Shown piece after piece: positions 54,781 through 63,899 of a stretch of DNA of 64,000 nt. The position numbers and the translations under genes are program-made. Positions within the stretch are counted from its first letter, which is position 1, and each line of letters starts with the position of its first letter. Under the pieces are notes generated by a model. The model made no database searches. It saw only the letters and a list, made by a program, of their open reading frames with translations, and was not told the origin of the DNA. Origin of the DNA: Chitinophaga pinensis. GTDB taxonomy: Bacteria > Bacteroidota > Bacteroidia > Chitinophagales > Chitinophagaceae. The stretch covers positions 62,001-126,000 of the forward strand of contig NZ_VOHS01000011.1 in the NCBI RefSeq assembly GCF_007896845.1, given 5' to 3'.

Positions 54781-55175
54781 GGCGGTTTCAGATGGTGTCG
54801 CGGACTGGTGCCCGTTAAGTACATGATTGAGCATTGGGAATGGGCTGTGGGTTGGGGCTTTGGTGTGCTTTAGTTGTATGCAGGGGACGGGCTGAGGTCC
54901 GCTTTACCATCTGAAAGCCTTCGCTTCATTCCTGCGTTTCTTTTGGCTTTTGGGTGGTGGTGAGTTATAGGCAGGGGGATACACGGCGGTTTCAGATGGT
55001 GTCGCGGACTGGTGCCCGTTAAGTGCATGATTGAGCATTGGGAATGGGCTGTGGGTTGGGGCTTTGGTGTGCTTTAGTTGTATGCAGAGGACGGGCTAAG
55101 GTCCGCTTTACCATCTGAAAGCCTTTGCTTTATTCCTGCGTTTCTTTTGGCTTTTGGGGTGGTGATGAGTTATAG
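54781..55175. repeat. Two tandem 204-base units, each enclosed by a broken palindrome
   Basis: Unit 1 begins at 54781 and unit 2 at 54985 (period 204); about 190 bases are shared with only a few substitutions. In each unit TTTCAGATGGT, GCGGAC and GCCCGT on the left (54786-54815; 54990-55019) pair with ACGGGC, GTCCGC and ACCATCTGAAA on the right (54887-54916; 55091-55120). This makes 23 base pairs with symmetric 3x3 and 4x4 internal loops and a loop of about 71 bases. All substitutions seen fall outside the paired arms. No coding frame is conserved and no exact promoter was found. Confidence 0.75.
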
Positions 55176-55232
55176 GGTGTATAGGATGTAAGGATGCACT
55201 TTGAACGTAATTGTTAATTCATGATTTTTAAT

Positions 55233-55278
55233 TATAAAAAGAAAGAGCGTACCTCGCGGCACGCTCTTTCTTTTTATA
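55233..55278 (-). terminator. Rho-independent terminator of lpdA
   Basis: Perfect 18-base arms (55233-55250 and 55261-55278) and a 10-base loop. T runs lie in the stem on both strands. It lies 22 bases after the lpdA stop. Confidence 0.9.
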
Positions 55279-55299
55279 AAGTAATTTGAATACTTCAGA

Positions 55300-56706
55300 T
55301 TACAGGTGAATTGCTTCGCCGTAAGCCACTTCTATAGCGTCTTTTACAGATTCGCTCATAGTTGGGTGCGGGTGAATTGAATCCAGTACTTCCTGATAAG
55401 TAGTTTCCAGTTTACGTGCAGTTACTGTCTGCGCGATGATCTCTGTAACGTTTGCACCGATCATGTGGGTACCTAACCACTCGCCGTATTTAGCATCGAA
55501 GATCACTTTTACGAAACCTTCAGTAGCGCCAGCAGCAGTTGCTTTACCAGAAGCAGAGAATGGGAATTTACCTACTTTCACTTCGTAACCAGCTTCTTTT
55601 GCTGCTTTCTCAGTGTAACCTACAGAAGCGATTTCAGGTGCACAGTAAGTACAACCTGGGATGTTCATGTAGTCGATAGGCTCAGGTTTGTGCGCGTATT
55701 TCTTCTCGTTGTAACCAATTGCTTCCACGCAAATGATACCTTCTTTAGAAGCAACGTGTGCGAGTGCCTGACCCGGAACCATGTCACCGATAGCGAAAAC
55801 GCCCGGTACATTTGTCTGGTAGTATTTATCAACCAGTACTTTACCTTTATCAGTTTTGATACCCAGTGCTTCGAGGCCCAGGTTTTCGATATTAGCAGCG
55901 ATACCTACAGCGCTCAGTACAACGTCAGCTTCGAGGAATATTTCACCCGTTGCAGTTTTTACTTTTGCTTTCACGCCTTCACCGTTTGCTTCAACAGCTT
56001 CAACGGATGCATTGGTCATCACTTCGATACCTTTCTTCTTGTAGATTTTCTCCAGTTCTTTAGAGATATCTTCGTCTTCAACCGGAACGATACGCGGCAT
56101 GAACTCAACGATGGTCACTTTAGTGCCCAGAGTTGCGTAGAAATAAGCGAATTCAACACCGATTGCGCCGGAACCTACAACGATCATGGATTTAGGCTGT
56201 TTTGGCAGTACCATTGCTTCACGGTAGCCAATTACCATCTTACCATCTATTTTAAGGTTTGGCAGTTCACGGGAACGAGCACCGGTTGCCAGGATAATGT
56301 ATTTCGCATCATGTACAGCAGCCTTACCATCCTTATCAGTTACTTCTACCTGAGTTTTGGATTTCAGCTTACCGTTACCTACCAGTACGTCAATCTTGTT
56401 TTTCTTCATCAGGAACTGAACGCCCTTACTCATCTTGTCAGCCACGCCACGACTACGTTTAATTACGGCATCAAAGTCAGCGGTACTTTCGCCTGCGTTA
56501 ATTCCATAATTTTTGGCGTGCTGTATATATTCCATCACCTGTGCGGACTTCAATAATGCTTTCGTGGGAATACAGCCCCAGTTCAAACAAATACCGCCCA
56601 GGCTCTCTCTTTCAACTATTGCCGTCTTAAATCCCAGCTGAGAAGCACGGATAGCAGCCACATATCCACCAGGGCCACTACCAATTACGATTACGTCGTA
56701 TGCCAT
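55300..56706 (-). CDS. lpdA: Dihydrolipoyl dehydrogenase (E3)
   Basis: A 468-residue flavoprotein that reoxidises dihydrolipoamide in pyruvate and 2-oxoglutarate dehydrogenase and the glycine cleavage system. FAD-binding VIGSGPGGYVAAIRA is at about 7-21, the redox disulfide in GGICLNWGCIPTKALL at about 37-52, the NAD-binding GSGAIGVEFAYFYATLG at about 180-196, and the catalytic His in HPHPTMSE near 447. The ATG at 56706 gives MAYDVIVIG; the open frame runs 41 codons upstream through the lolA terminator. E1 and E2 genes are not in the window. Confidence 0.97.
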   Translation of the reverse strand: MAYDVIVIGSGPGGYVAAIRASQLGFKTAIVERESLGGICLNWGCIPTKALLKSAQVMEYIQHAKNYGINAGESTADFDAVIKRSRGVADKMSKGVQFLMKKNKIDVLVGNGKLKSKTQVEVTDKDGKAAVHDAKYIILATGARSRELPNLKIDGKMVIGYREAMVLPKQPKSMIVVGSGAIGVEFAYFYATLGTKVTIVEFMPRIVPVEDEDISKELEKIYKKKGIEVMTNASVEAVEANGEGVKAKVKTATGEIFLEADVVLSAVGIAANIENLGLEALGIKTDKGKVLVDKYYQTNVPGVFAIGDMVPGQALAHVASKEGIICVEAIGYNEKKYAHKPEPIDYMNIPGCTYCAPEIASVGYTEKAAKEAGYEVKVGKFPFSASGKATAAGATEGFVKVIFDAKYGEWLGTHMIGANVTEIIAQTVTARKLETTYQEVLDSIHPHPTMSESVKDAIEVAYGEAIHL

Positions 56707-56732
56707 ATTGCTTAATTTTAATTTAAACTTGC

Positions 56733-56740
56733 CAAAGGTA
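56733..56740 (-). promoter_or_regulatory. -7 promoter element of lpdA
   Basis: TACCTTTG on the minus strand, exact to TAnnTTTG. The predicted start near 56726 gives a leader of about 20 bases, which excludes upstream starts. Confidence 0.55.
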
Positions 56741-56751
56741 ACAATAAAATG

Positions 56752-56784
56752 TAAAAAGCCCGGCCAAAAATAGCCAGGCTTTTC
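56752..56784 (-). terminator. Rho-independent terminator of ftsK-lolA
   Basis: Eleven-base arms (56754-56764 and 56773-56783, one C-A mismatch) and an 8-base loop, followed on the minus strand by TTTTTACATTTT. A second small hairpin GTCTTCG / CGAAGAC lies at about 56787-56804. Confidence 0.82.
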
Positions 56785-56815
56785 TCGTCTTCGGTCGCGA
56801 AGACCCATCAATATT

Positions 56816-57493
56816 TTAGCGGAGGTCAACTACCTCTACACCCGGGTATTTTTTAGGATCGAAGCTAAAGGTAGCGTCGGTCACGCTTCCGTTTGGTGTG
56901 AAGTTGGTGATCTCATATGTATAATGATTACCGTTTTTCTCGTAAACCTTCATCTTTGCGATGTTCTGGCCTTTCTTATCGATAGAAACGATCACTTTGA
57001 ATACATTCTTTGATTTGTCTGTAGGCGTCATTTCGATGTTCTGGAGCACTTTGCCTTTTTCAGTAGTTTCTCCATCGAGGCGGTACAGATAATCTTTATC
57101 GTAGAAGTTCGTGAACAGTTTAGCCGGAGACAGGGAGGTGCTATTGGGATCTACATTATTGATTGTTACCTCGTTAGCATCTTTTGTGTATGTCCAGGTC
57201 GTTTTGTTGTCACTGATCAGTTCCTGACCATCCAGATTCACTTTATATTTCGCTCCTTTCAGGTAAACAGTACCTTTTTTGGAGTCAGTTACGCTATTAT
57301 TGGCGCCTTCAACTTTCAAAACAAAGTTAGCGACTACCGATTTCAACTGGGAAAATTTCTTGCTCACCCCGTCGAGTATTGCCTTTGCCTTAGGATCGTT
57401 TTTACCGAGACTACCCACTGGCGTCTTCGTCTGTGCCATGCCATTCACTACAATTCCGCCCGTCAACATGGCCAGTAATAAAATTCTCTTCAT
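56816..57493 (-). CDS. lolA: Outer-membrane lipoprotein carrier LolA-like protein
   Basis: A 225-residue periplasmic carrier with a signal peptide (about 1-20, ending GMAQ). LolA accepts lipoproteins from the inner-membrane Lol complex and takes them to the outer membrane. The half-barrel pattern is visible: KFSQLKSVVANFVLKVEG (about 48-65), KGTVYLKGAKYKVNL and SDNKTTWTYTKDANEVTI (about 97-114). It follows ftsK by 92 bases, the usual Bacteroidota order. The many lipobox proteins here would be its cargo. Confidence 0.88.
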   Translation of the reverse strand: MKRILLLAMLTGGIVVNGMAQTKTPVGSLGKNDPKAKAILDGVSKKFSQLKSVVANFVLKVEGANNSVTDSKKGTVYLKGAKYKVNLDGQELISDNKTTWTYTKDANEVTINNVDPNSTSLSPAKLFTNFYDKDYLYRLDGETTEKGKVLQNIEMTPTDKSKNVFKVIVSIDKKGQNIAKMKVYEKNGNHYTYEITNFTPNGSVTDATFSFDPKKYPGVEVVDLR

Positions 57494-57585
57494 TTTTCGT
57501 AAGTTTTGTTTCTTGCTGTTAGTTTGACAAATGTTGTGCCGATAGGTTTATTTCTAAAGTTAATATAAAGCCAAAAGTACGACTA

Positions 57586-60219
57586 TCAGCCGAGATCGTT
57601 CAGAATCTCCTCTAAGTCAGCCTCTGTCTTCACATTCACCTCCCTCGCCTTACTACCAAGATTCGGTCCGACGATACCTGCTGCTTCCAGCTGATCCATC
57701 AGGCGGCCTGCACGGTTGTAACCCAGTTTCATACGGCGTTGAAGTAATGAAGTAGACCCCTGTTGGTTCTGTACGATCACGCGGGCAGCCTCTTCGAAGA
57801 GCGGATCTCTGTCCTGCAGACTGATCTCTTTTCCCTCCATATCCTTATCATCCACATATTCAGGCAACAGGTACGCTTCCGGATAAGAGCGCTGTTCCCC
57901 GATATATTCTGCCACTCTTTCCACTTCCGGTGTATCCACAAAAGCACACTGCAGACGTACCAGTTCACCGTTGAACGACACGAGCATGTCACCCTGACCG
58001 ATCAGCTGCTCGGCGCCACCGGTATCCAGAATGGTACGCGAGTCGATCTTGGAAGATACCTTAAATGCGATACGTGCCGGGAAGTTGGCTTTGATCGTAC
58101 CGGTAATGATATTTACAGAAGGACGCTGTGTCGCAATGATCAGGTGGATACCTACCGCACGGGCCAGCTGTGCCAGACGGGCGATCGGCATTTCCACTTC
58201 TTTACCGGCTGTCATGATCAGATCGGCGAACTCGTCCACCACCAATACGACAAACGGCAGATAGCGGTGTCCACGCTGTGGATTCAGTCTGCGTTGAACG
58301 AATTTGTTATTGTATTCCTTGATATTACGGGTACCCGCTTCTTTCAGCAGGTCGTAACGAAGGTCCATCTCAATACAGAGAGCATTGAGGGTATGGATCA
58401 CTTTTTTGGTATCTGTAATAATGGCATCCTCTTCTCCCGGCAGTTTGGCGAGGAAGTGTTTTTCAATCAGTTTATACAGGGAGAGCTCCACTTTCTTTGG
58501 ATCGACCAGTACAAACTTCAGCTGGGAAGGATGCTTTTTATAGAGCAGAGATACTAATAATGTATTGATACCCACAGATTTACCCTGACCGGTAGCCCCT
58601 GCCATCAGCAAGTGTGGCATTTTGGCCAGATCGGCTATAAAGTTCTCGTTATCAATCTTTTTACCAATAGCGATCGGCAGTTCCATGGTACTTTGCTGGA
58701 ACTTCTCAGAAGCGATCAGGTTTCTGAGTGATACCAGACTTTTCTTCACGTTTGGCACTTCAATACCAATAGTACCTTTACCCGGGATGGGCGCAATGAT
58801 ACGGATACCCAATGCTGACAAGCTGAGGGCGATATCATCTTCCAGGTTTTTGATACGGGAGATACGCACCCCGGCAGCCGGTACGATTTCGTAGAGGGTT
58901 ACGGTCGGACCTACAGTCGCGCTGATCTTCTGAATAGCGATATCATAGTTTTTCAGGGTGTTGATGATCTGGTCTTTATTTCTGTCCAGTTCTCCGGCAT
59001 CCTGTACGATCTTCTCGGTATTGTGGCTATCCAGCAATTCCAGAGAAGGGTATTTATAGTCACGCAGGTCAAGGGTTGGCTCGTAAGGATCCTGTTGAAC
59101 AGGAGGTCTTTTCGGCGCCTCTTCTGCTTCATCTTCATTTTCTTCTACGGGAGGTTTGATTTCCCACGCAACATCTTCTGTATTTGGCTTCTTGTTACGA
59201 CGTGCATTTGTCTGCTCGACGGTTTCTTCGATATACAGCAGTGGTCCCGGATCTTCCTCTTCTTCCGGTTCTTCTTCGATCTCATCTTCCACTTCTTCCG
59301 GTATGTGTGTATGTGCCGGCGGAATCAGGGTAATAGAAGCGCTGCCCCGTTCAATGAGCTGCATTTCCGGCAGTTCATCTTCTTCATCAGGCGGTGGGAT
59401 AACTGCTACATTTGAATCTTTGAGTGTATTTCTGGTTCTTTCTTTCTCCTTTTCTTTTTCTTTCTGTCTGGTGTTATTAGCGGCTGCATTATTCGCCATC
59501 GGCGTCACTGCTATTACAGCAGGTTCCGGCGTAGCGGCTGGTGCAACAGCTGGTTTAGGTTTCGCTTTGAACTGTTTTTCCAGCCATTTGAAATCAAGAT
59601 TGTATTTCCAGATCAGCCATGACAATCCGGCTACCAATAACAACAAGGCAGCTCCTGCCCTTCCAAGGAAGCCTATCATCCAGTGGTTTACGGTATCACC
59701 CATTGCGCCTCCCCATGGGAAGTCGGAAAAGGAAGATACGAAGGCAGCTGTTGTACTGATGAACAGTAAGCCGAAAAGGATGTATTTAAAATTTCGCCAC
59801 ACGCGGAATACCCTGCGTCCTACAACAAAGTTGACACCGAGGATAAAGAACAGGTAGCAAAACAGGTAGGATGCGATACCAAAACCTTTATAGAAGAACC
59901 AATGAGAGACGAAGGCCCCTAACCTTCCGAGGAGGTTTTCCACCCTTACGCTATCCATATCCATCAGCAGGATGCTGGCGGAATAGCGAAATACCTTATC
60001 CTGGTCTTCTTCCCAGGTAAAGAGATAAGATGTGAATGCGATAAAACAGTAGAGCGATAACAACAAGCAGATCACCCCCAAAACTTTATGGGTTCTCTCG
60101 TCCTTGACTAATTCTTTTACTTTTACCTCTGCTTCTTTGTCCTGCTTTAGTACGTTGGGGTCACTGCTTCGAGGTTTCTTACTCTCCGGTTTTTCTGTTT
60201 TCAGTTTATTTTTAGACAT
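57586..60219 (-). CDS. ftsK: DNA translocase FtsK
   Basis: An 877-residue chromosome-segregation motor. Four membrane segments lie in the first 210 residues, then a low-complexity linker (about 225-400) with a Lys/Glu run and acidic stretches. The motor has the alpha/beta RecA-like part with Walker A in MAGATGQGKSVGINTLL (about 530-546) and Walker B-like VVDEFADLI. The C-terminal gamma winged helix (SLLQRRMKLGYNRAGRLMDQ) reads the polar KOPS/FRS sequences. Length is typical. It pumps DNA to XerCD/dif during division. Confidence 0.96.
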   Translation of the reverse strand: MSKNKLKTEKPESKKPRSSDPNVLKQDKEAEVKVKELVKDERTHKVLGVICLLLSLYCFIAFTSYLFTWEEDQDKVFRYSASILLMDMDSVRVENLLGRLGAFVSHWFFYKGFGIASYLFCYLFFILGVNFVVGRRVFRVWRNFKYILFGLLFISTTAAFVSSFSDFPWGGAMGDTVNHWMIGFLGRAGAALLLLVAGLSWLIWKYNLDFKWLEKQFKAKPKPAVAPAATPEPAVIAVTPMANNAAANNTRQKEKEKEKERTRNTLKDSNVAVIPPPDEEDELPEMQLIERGSASITLIPPAHTHIPEEVEDEIEEEPEEEEDPGPLLYIEETVEQTNARRNKKPNTEDVAWEIKPPVEENEDEAEEAPKRPPVQQDPYEPTLDLRDYKYPSLELLDSHNTEKIVQDAGELDRNKDQIINTLKNYDIAIQKISATVGPTVTLYEIVPAAGVRISRIKNLEDDIALSLSALGIRIIAPIPGKGTIGIEVPNVKKSLVSLRNLIASEKFQQSTMELPIAIGKKIDNENFIADLAKMPHLLMAGATGQGKSVGINTLLVSLLYKKHPSQLKFVLVDPKKVELSLYKLIEKHFLAKLPGEEDAIITDTKKVIHTLNALCIEMDLRYDLLKEAGTRNIKEYNNKFVQRRLNPQRGHRYLPFVVLVVDEFADLIMTAGKEVEMPIARLAQLARAVGIHLIIATQRPSVNIITGTIKANFPARIAFKVSSKIDSRTILDTGGAEQLIGQGDMLVSFNGELVRLQCAFVDTPEVERVAEYIGEQRSYPEAYLLPEYVDDKDMEGKEISLQDRDPLFEEAARVIVQNQQGSTSLLQRRMKLGYNRAGRLMDQLEAAGIVGPNLGSKAREVNVKTEADLEEILNDLG

Positions 60220-60302
60220 ACGTTATAGCCGTCCCAAAATTACGGACGCTTAATCATATTTAAGAAATTAATTCTTGGTTAGGAATTAGCATACAGCCGC
60301 CG

Positions 60303-61700
60303 TTAGTACAACAACTGTACCCATCTTGTGATAAACTCCAATACGGCAGGGTTTATTGTCTCGTCGATGGTGGCATATTCTTCCGTGCTACAGGTATTAC
60401 AACGCTGAAAAAGGTGATTAAGTCCGGCGAATGTCCGTATAGTAACAAATTGATTACCACCTTTTATCAGGCCGCTTTCGATGCCTTTCAAGTTGGAGGT
60501 AGCTTCATTGAAGATGTCTTCTGAGCCATTAATAGCGAGCACGGGACATTTTATTTTAGAGAGGTAAGCAGCGGGATCATATTGGAGCAGGGATAAAGCT
60601 TCTGCTTTTGTGTCCACGGCATAGGTAGTTTCTATAAAGTGTTGTCTGCCAACAGTATTAGAACTATCTCCAAAATGGTTATAGATAGCGGTCAGTTCTG
60701 CGAAGGCTTTACGTTGTCTTTCGGCGGGATCATTGGTCAGGGCGAGCACATTCAGATAGCGTTGATAGCTACTGACATATCCTTCCACATAAGCTTCTTT
60801 TTCACCGTATGCGAGGGCTGTCTGTACAAGGCGGCGGTTATATGCTTCACGACCATCCAGTCCGGGAGAGGCCATATTGATAATGAATGCGATATTAGAA
60901 TCTGCGGCTGCCACGATTTGTGCAACAGCACCTCCTTCCGCATAACCGAGTAATCCGATAGCGGCGGTATCTGCGAGTTTGTTTTTACGCAACCATGCAA
61001 CGGCGGCCTTTGCATCTTCTGCAAAATTGAAAATACCGGAAGAGTCGTAGTTGCCGGTGCTCTCTCCTACTCCCCGGTCATCGAGGCGAAGCGTTGCGAT
61101 ACCATGTTTTACCAGATAATCTGTCAGTACGGCAAATGGACGGTGATCCAGCACTTCGTTGTTACGGTTTTGTTGTCCGGCGCCGGAGATCAGAATAATC
61201 ACCGGGAACGGGCCGTTTACACCCGGATGGCTGAAGGTACCGGAGAGCAGTACTTTATCTACCGGATTGACAAATTTTACTTCTTCTGCATCATAAACGG
61301 TATTGACAGCAGGATCCTGAAAACGGGTAACGGTCAGGTCTTTGACGTCATCGCGGGAGAAGTTGAGCGCGGTTTTATTGCCGACCTGTTCGAAAGCGCC
61401 TTCGAAGCGGCTTCTGATACTATTCCAGTTACCGCTGTATTTAAGACTGATCTTATTGATGGTAAAATTCAGGTATCCGCCTTTGTACCAGACGGTGTCC
61501 AGTGCAATATCATCCGCAGCGATATCGGGACTTTTGAGCACACCTTTCAACTGATAACCGACACCACGGGACAACTGAAGCTGCAAACGTTGTTTCTGAC
61601 CCTGTGGAGTGGTGAAAACGCCGTACCAGTTGCCATTCATGTCCTGTGCTGTCACTGTTCCTGTAATAAAAAGGCAAATGATAATCAGATATCTGAGCAT
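60303..61700 (-). CDS. Secreted alpha/beta hydrolase-like protein lacking the nucleophile Ser
   Basis: A 465-residue protein with a signal peptide (about 1-18, ending VTAQ), an N-terminal beta domain (about 20-130) and an alpha/beta hydrolase domain (about 150-465). The fold marks are FPVIILISGAGQQNRN (oxyanion loop), RLDDRGVGEST and the nucleophile elbow, which reads GYAEGG (residues 252-257) where the family has GHSEGG. Thus the Ser is Ala254. The acid (NGSEDIF) and the His (FAGLNHLFQ) are still present. The enzyme is probably inactive by the normal mechanism, or uses another nucleophile. Confidence 0.85.
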   Translation of the reverse strand: MLRYLIIICLFITGTVTAQDMNGNWYGVFTTPQGQKQRLQLQLSRGVGYQLKGVLKSPDIAADDIALDTVWYKGGYLNFTINKISLKYSGNWNSIRSRFEGAFEQVGNKTALNFSRDDVKDLTVTRFQDPAVNTVYDAEEVKFVNPVDKVLLSGTFSHPGVNGPFPVIILISGAGQQNRNNEVLDHRPFAVLTDYLVKHGIATLRLDDRGVGESTGNYDSSGIFNFAEDAKAAVAWLRKNKLADTAAIGLLGYAEGGAVAQIVAAADSNIAFIINMASPGLDGREAYNRRLVQTALAYGEKEAYVEGYVSSYQRYLNVLALTNDPAERQRKAFAELTAIYNHFGDSSNTVGRQHFIETTYAVDTKAEALSLLQYDPAAYLSKIKCPVLAINGSEDIFNEATSNLKGIESGLIKGGNQFVTIRTFAGLNHLFQRCNTCSTEEYATIDETINPAVLEFITRWVQLLY

Positions 61701-61778
61701 GGTTTGAGCTTTGTGTTTTTGATGATCCGGTATGCAGCAATTATCGTGCTGTCAAGTGTATAGCGGATGTTAAAATTA

Positions 61779-61808
61779 CAGGGGCTAAGCCATTGTGGCC
61801 AGCCCCTG
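61779..61808 (-). terminator. Probable terminator of the DUF423 gene
   Basis: CAGGGGCT (61779-61786) pairs with AGCCCCTG (61801-61808) around a 14-base loop that can form a small inner helix. A weak T-rich stretch (TAATTTTAA) follows on the minus strand. Confidence 0.6.
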
Positions 61809-61854
61809 GATAGTGTCGTTTATTACTGAATGTTGTGTAGTTGTGTCAACAAGC

Positions 61855-62250
61855 TTATTTCTTCAGTAAAGCCAGTATGAGACAAACCCAACCGGCGATA
61901 AAGAAGAGGCCACCGATAGGCGTCACGATACCGATTTTGCTGAGACCTACGGTTTCCGTGGCTTTCAGCATGGTCAGGATGTACAGTGAACCGGAGAACA
62001 GGATGACGCCAATGAAGAAGCAACGGCCTGCCCATTCGAGCAAACCTGCGGCTGCCGGTGACAGGTGTATAAACAGGATACCTACTACCAGCAGGGCGAA
62101 GGTATGATAGAACTGATAAGTAACGCCTGTCTGAAATGTGCTGACTGTTTCCGGAGGTACAAGCTCTTTCAGCTTATGTGCGCCGAATGCGCCCAATGTT
62201 ACGGCCAGCGCGCCTAATACCGAAGCGATGATGAGAAATCCCTTATGCAT
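61855..62250 (-). CDS. DUF423 membrane protein
   Basis: A 131-residue inner-membrane protein with four hydrophobic segments (about 5-22, 47-64, 72-90 and 103-127). The DUF423 signature GAFGAHKLKELVPPE (about 20-34) and TGVTYQFYHTFALL (about 41-54) are present. The family (YwdK/YgdD) is widespread and has no assigned function. It stands alone with a terminator behind it. Confidence 0.9.
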   Translation of the reverse strand: MHKGFLIIASVLGALAVTLGAFGAHKLKELVPPETVSTFQTGVTYQFYHTFALLVVGILFIHLSPAAAGLLEWAGRCFFIGVILFSGSLYILTMLKATETVGLSKIGIVTPIGGLFFIAGWVCLILALLKK

Positions 62251-62612
62251 TGATAGATTGATGTTTGTTATGTGATAATAGTATTGCCTGTTTGTGGTAC
62301 TTGTTACAGCGTTGGTTTCATTGCTGAAAGCAGCGCGATATTAGTATTTTCCATACAGAGGGACTATGACATTAGTCAGGATATCCGGTAAGCGCAATTT
62401 AATGGGACTACTGGAAATGACGGTTGTGGTATTTTGAAACTACATGGTATCCTGTGATGCCGGTCCCGGCTATACTGTTATGTAATTGCACCCGCTTATC
62501 CGCAGTAATCTGTTGCCTTTTCTGTGCGCAGTGCCGCAGCTTCAGGAGTGCTACGGATGTGCATAGCCAAGACTTTGCAGAGAAACTGATCAGACCTGTA
62601 TACTACTTTCAC
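62251..62612. other. Non-coding region between DUF423 and aroK
   Basis: 362 bases. No gene, repeat, exact promoter or clear terminator was seen. The aroK transcript must end in its right-hand part and the DUF423 promoter lies in its left-hand part, but neither could be placed. Confidence 0.4.
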
Positions 62613-63125
62613 TTATGCCTTGATATCAGCCAGTTTTTGTGTGAAAGAGTCGAGGTTGATTGTTTCGGATTCAGCGATGGTGATCTGTGCCTGTTCGTAG
62701 AACGGAATACGTTCTGCGAGTTTCTTTTCAACGAAAGCGAGCAGTTCATCATCGTCGAGATCCTGAATCAGGGGACGTTTGGACTTTTTGCGTTTGAGGC
62801 GTTCCACGATCAGGGATAATTTGGGATTGAGCCAGATGGTAGCGCCATTTTCGTTCATGATGTCCATATTATCCTGAAAGCAGGGAGCTCCGCCGCCACA
62901 GGAAATTACGAAGCTTTCATTGCGGGATAATTCTTTCAGCCAGTAGTTTTCCTGCTGACGAAAATAGTCTTCTCCTTTAGTCGCAAAGATATCGCTGATG
63001 GACATTGCTTCTGATTCGACGATCACATCATCCAGATCATAGAAGGGCAGTGACAGGTGTTCTGCCAGCTGTTTTCCCCAGTAAGTTTTGCCGGCGCCCA
63101 TAAAGCCGAGTAAGAAGATTTTCAA
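62613..63125 (-). CDS. aroK: Shikimate kinase
   Basis: A 170-residue enzyme that phosphorylates shikimate, the fifth step towards chorismate. The P-loop GFMGAGKTYWGK is at about residues 7-18, and the shikimate-binding DLDDVI (about 31-36, the Asp), YFRQQE (about 54-59, the Arg) and SCGGGAP (about 75-81) are all present, as is the lid region KRKKSKRPLI. It starts 18 bases after the phosphopantetheinyl transferase stop, in one unit. Confidence 0.95.
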   Translation of the reverse strand: MKIFLLGFMGAGKTYWGKQLAEHLSLPFYDLDDVIVESEAMSISDIFATKGEDYFRQQENYWLKELSRNESFVISCGGGAPCFQDNMDIMNENGATIWLNPKLSLIVERLKRKKSKRPLIQDLDDDELLAFVEKKLAERIPFYEQAQITIAESETINLDSFTQKLADIKA

Positions 63126-63143
63126 AATACCAGTTTTTAAACA

Positions 63144-63812
63144 TTAATGTCCTGAAGCTGTGTTCTCTGTTATGGCGGGAACTGTGAGATCCTCGGCGTC
63201 GTTTGTCCAGGTCAGACACAGTTCATCTTCCATGAGATATTGCAAATATAACCGTGCATTTTTATCCACTTTGTTAAAATTGCACGTAATAAAGCCTGTT
63301 GGTTGAAAAATAAAGGGGGCAAGTTGCATATTTTCTTTAAAATCAACTCCTCCCAGTCCATACCACTTATAAACGGCCTCTTTAGCGCTCCAGCAGACGG
63401 TCTTATGGGGCAAGGCGTTCACAGGATCAATAAAAGCACGCTCTTCCGGCGACAGGAACTTGTGGGAGACTGCTTCTATCTTGGGTTTTACATCTTCAAT
63501 ATCAATACCTACAGCGCCGTTACTGCTGACGATGGCAGCGATATTATCCCCGCAATGGGAGATGGAAAAATGCAGACTGTTGCATTCCAGGTAGGGTTTA
63601 CGGCTCTGCATAATCTGTATGCTTGAGAGCGGAAAGCCCGGGAATAATTCCTGGAGCAGATAGCGGCCTGCAAAGTGCTGCAATCGCTTATGCGGATGAT
63701 GTATGGCCGGAGAGATATTCACCTTCTCCCGGAAAAAAGCCTCATCCTCTTCTATTCTCCACACCCCCAGCCGGCAGCCGGGGTTTATTTGTATGGTACG
63801 TATTAATGGCAT
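63144..63812 (-). CDS. 4'-phosphopantetheinyl transferase superfamily protein
   Basis: A 222-residue Sfp/HetI-type enzyme that transfers the phosphopantetheine arm of CoA to a carrier protein. The two magnesium motifs are clear: GIDIEDV (about 114-120) and WSAKEAVYKWYG (about 151-162). The His of SISHCGDN (about 88-95) also fits. The usual short carrier-protein synthase AcpS is a different family; this type often serves polyketide or peptide synthases and, in some Bacteroidota, fatty-acid carriers. No synthase gene lies in the window, so its partner is unknown. Confidence 0.9.
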   Translation of the reverse strand: MPLIRTIQINPGCRLGVWRIEEDEAFFREKVNISPAIHHPHKRLQHFAGRYLLQELFPGFPLSSIQIMQSRKPYLECNSLHFSISHCGDNIAAIVSSNGAVGIDIEDVKPKIEAVSHKFLSPEERAFIDPVNALPHKTVCWSAKEAVYKWYGLGGVDFKENMQLAPFIFQPTGFITCNFNKVDKNARLYLQYLMEDELCLTWTNDAEDLTVPAITENTASGH

Positions 63813-63899
63813 ATCTTGCCAAATTAATGCAAAAAGCTGAATGCAGAATGCATTATACTAACTACTCATTAAGACAACAAAATTAATTACACCCGATCT

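Noticed and set aside
54781..55175. CRISPR array
   Set aside because: Only two units with a 204-base period and no short repeat-spacer pattern; no cas genes in the window.
56707..56829. Longer lpdA start at 56829
   Set aside because: The extension overlaps the lolA terminator and promoter element; the FAD motif follows the ATG at 56706 at the usual distance.
62424..62819. 131-codon plus-strand frame overlapping aroK
   Set aside because: More than half lies antisense to aroK and the sequence is unlike a real protein.
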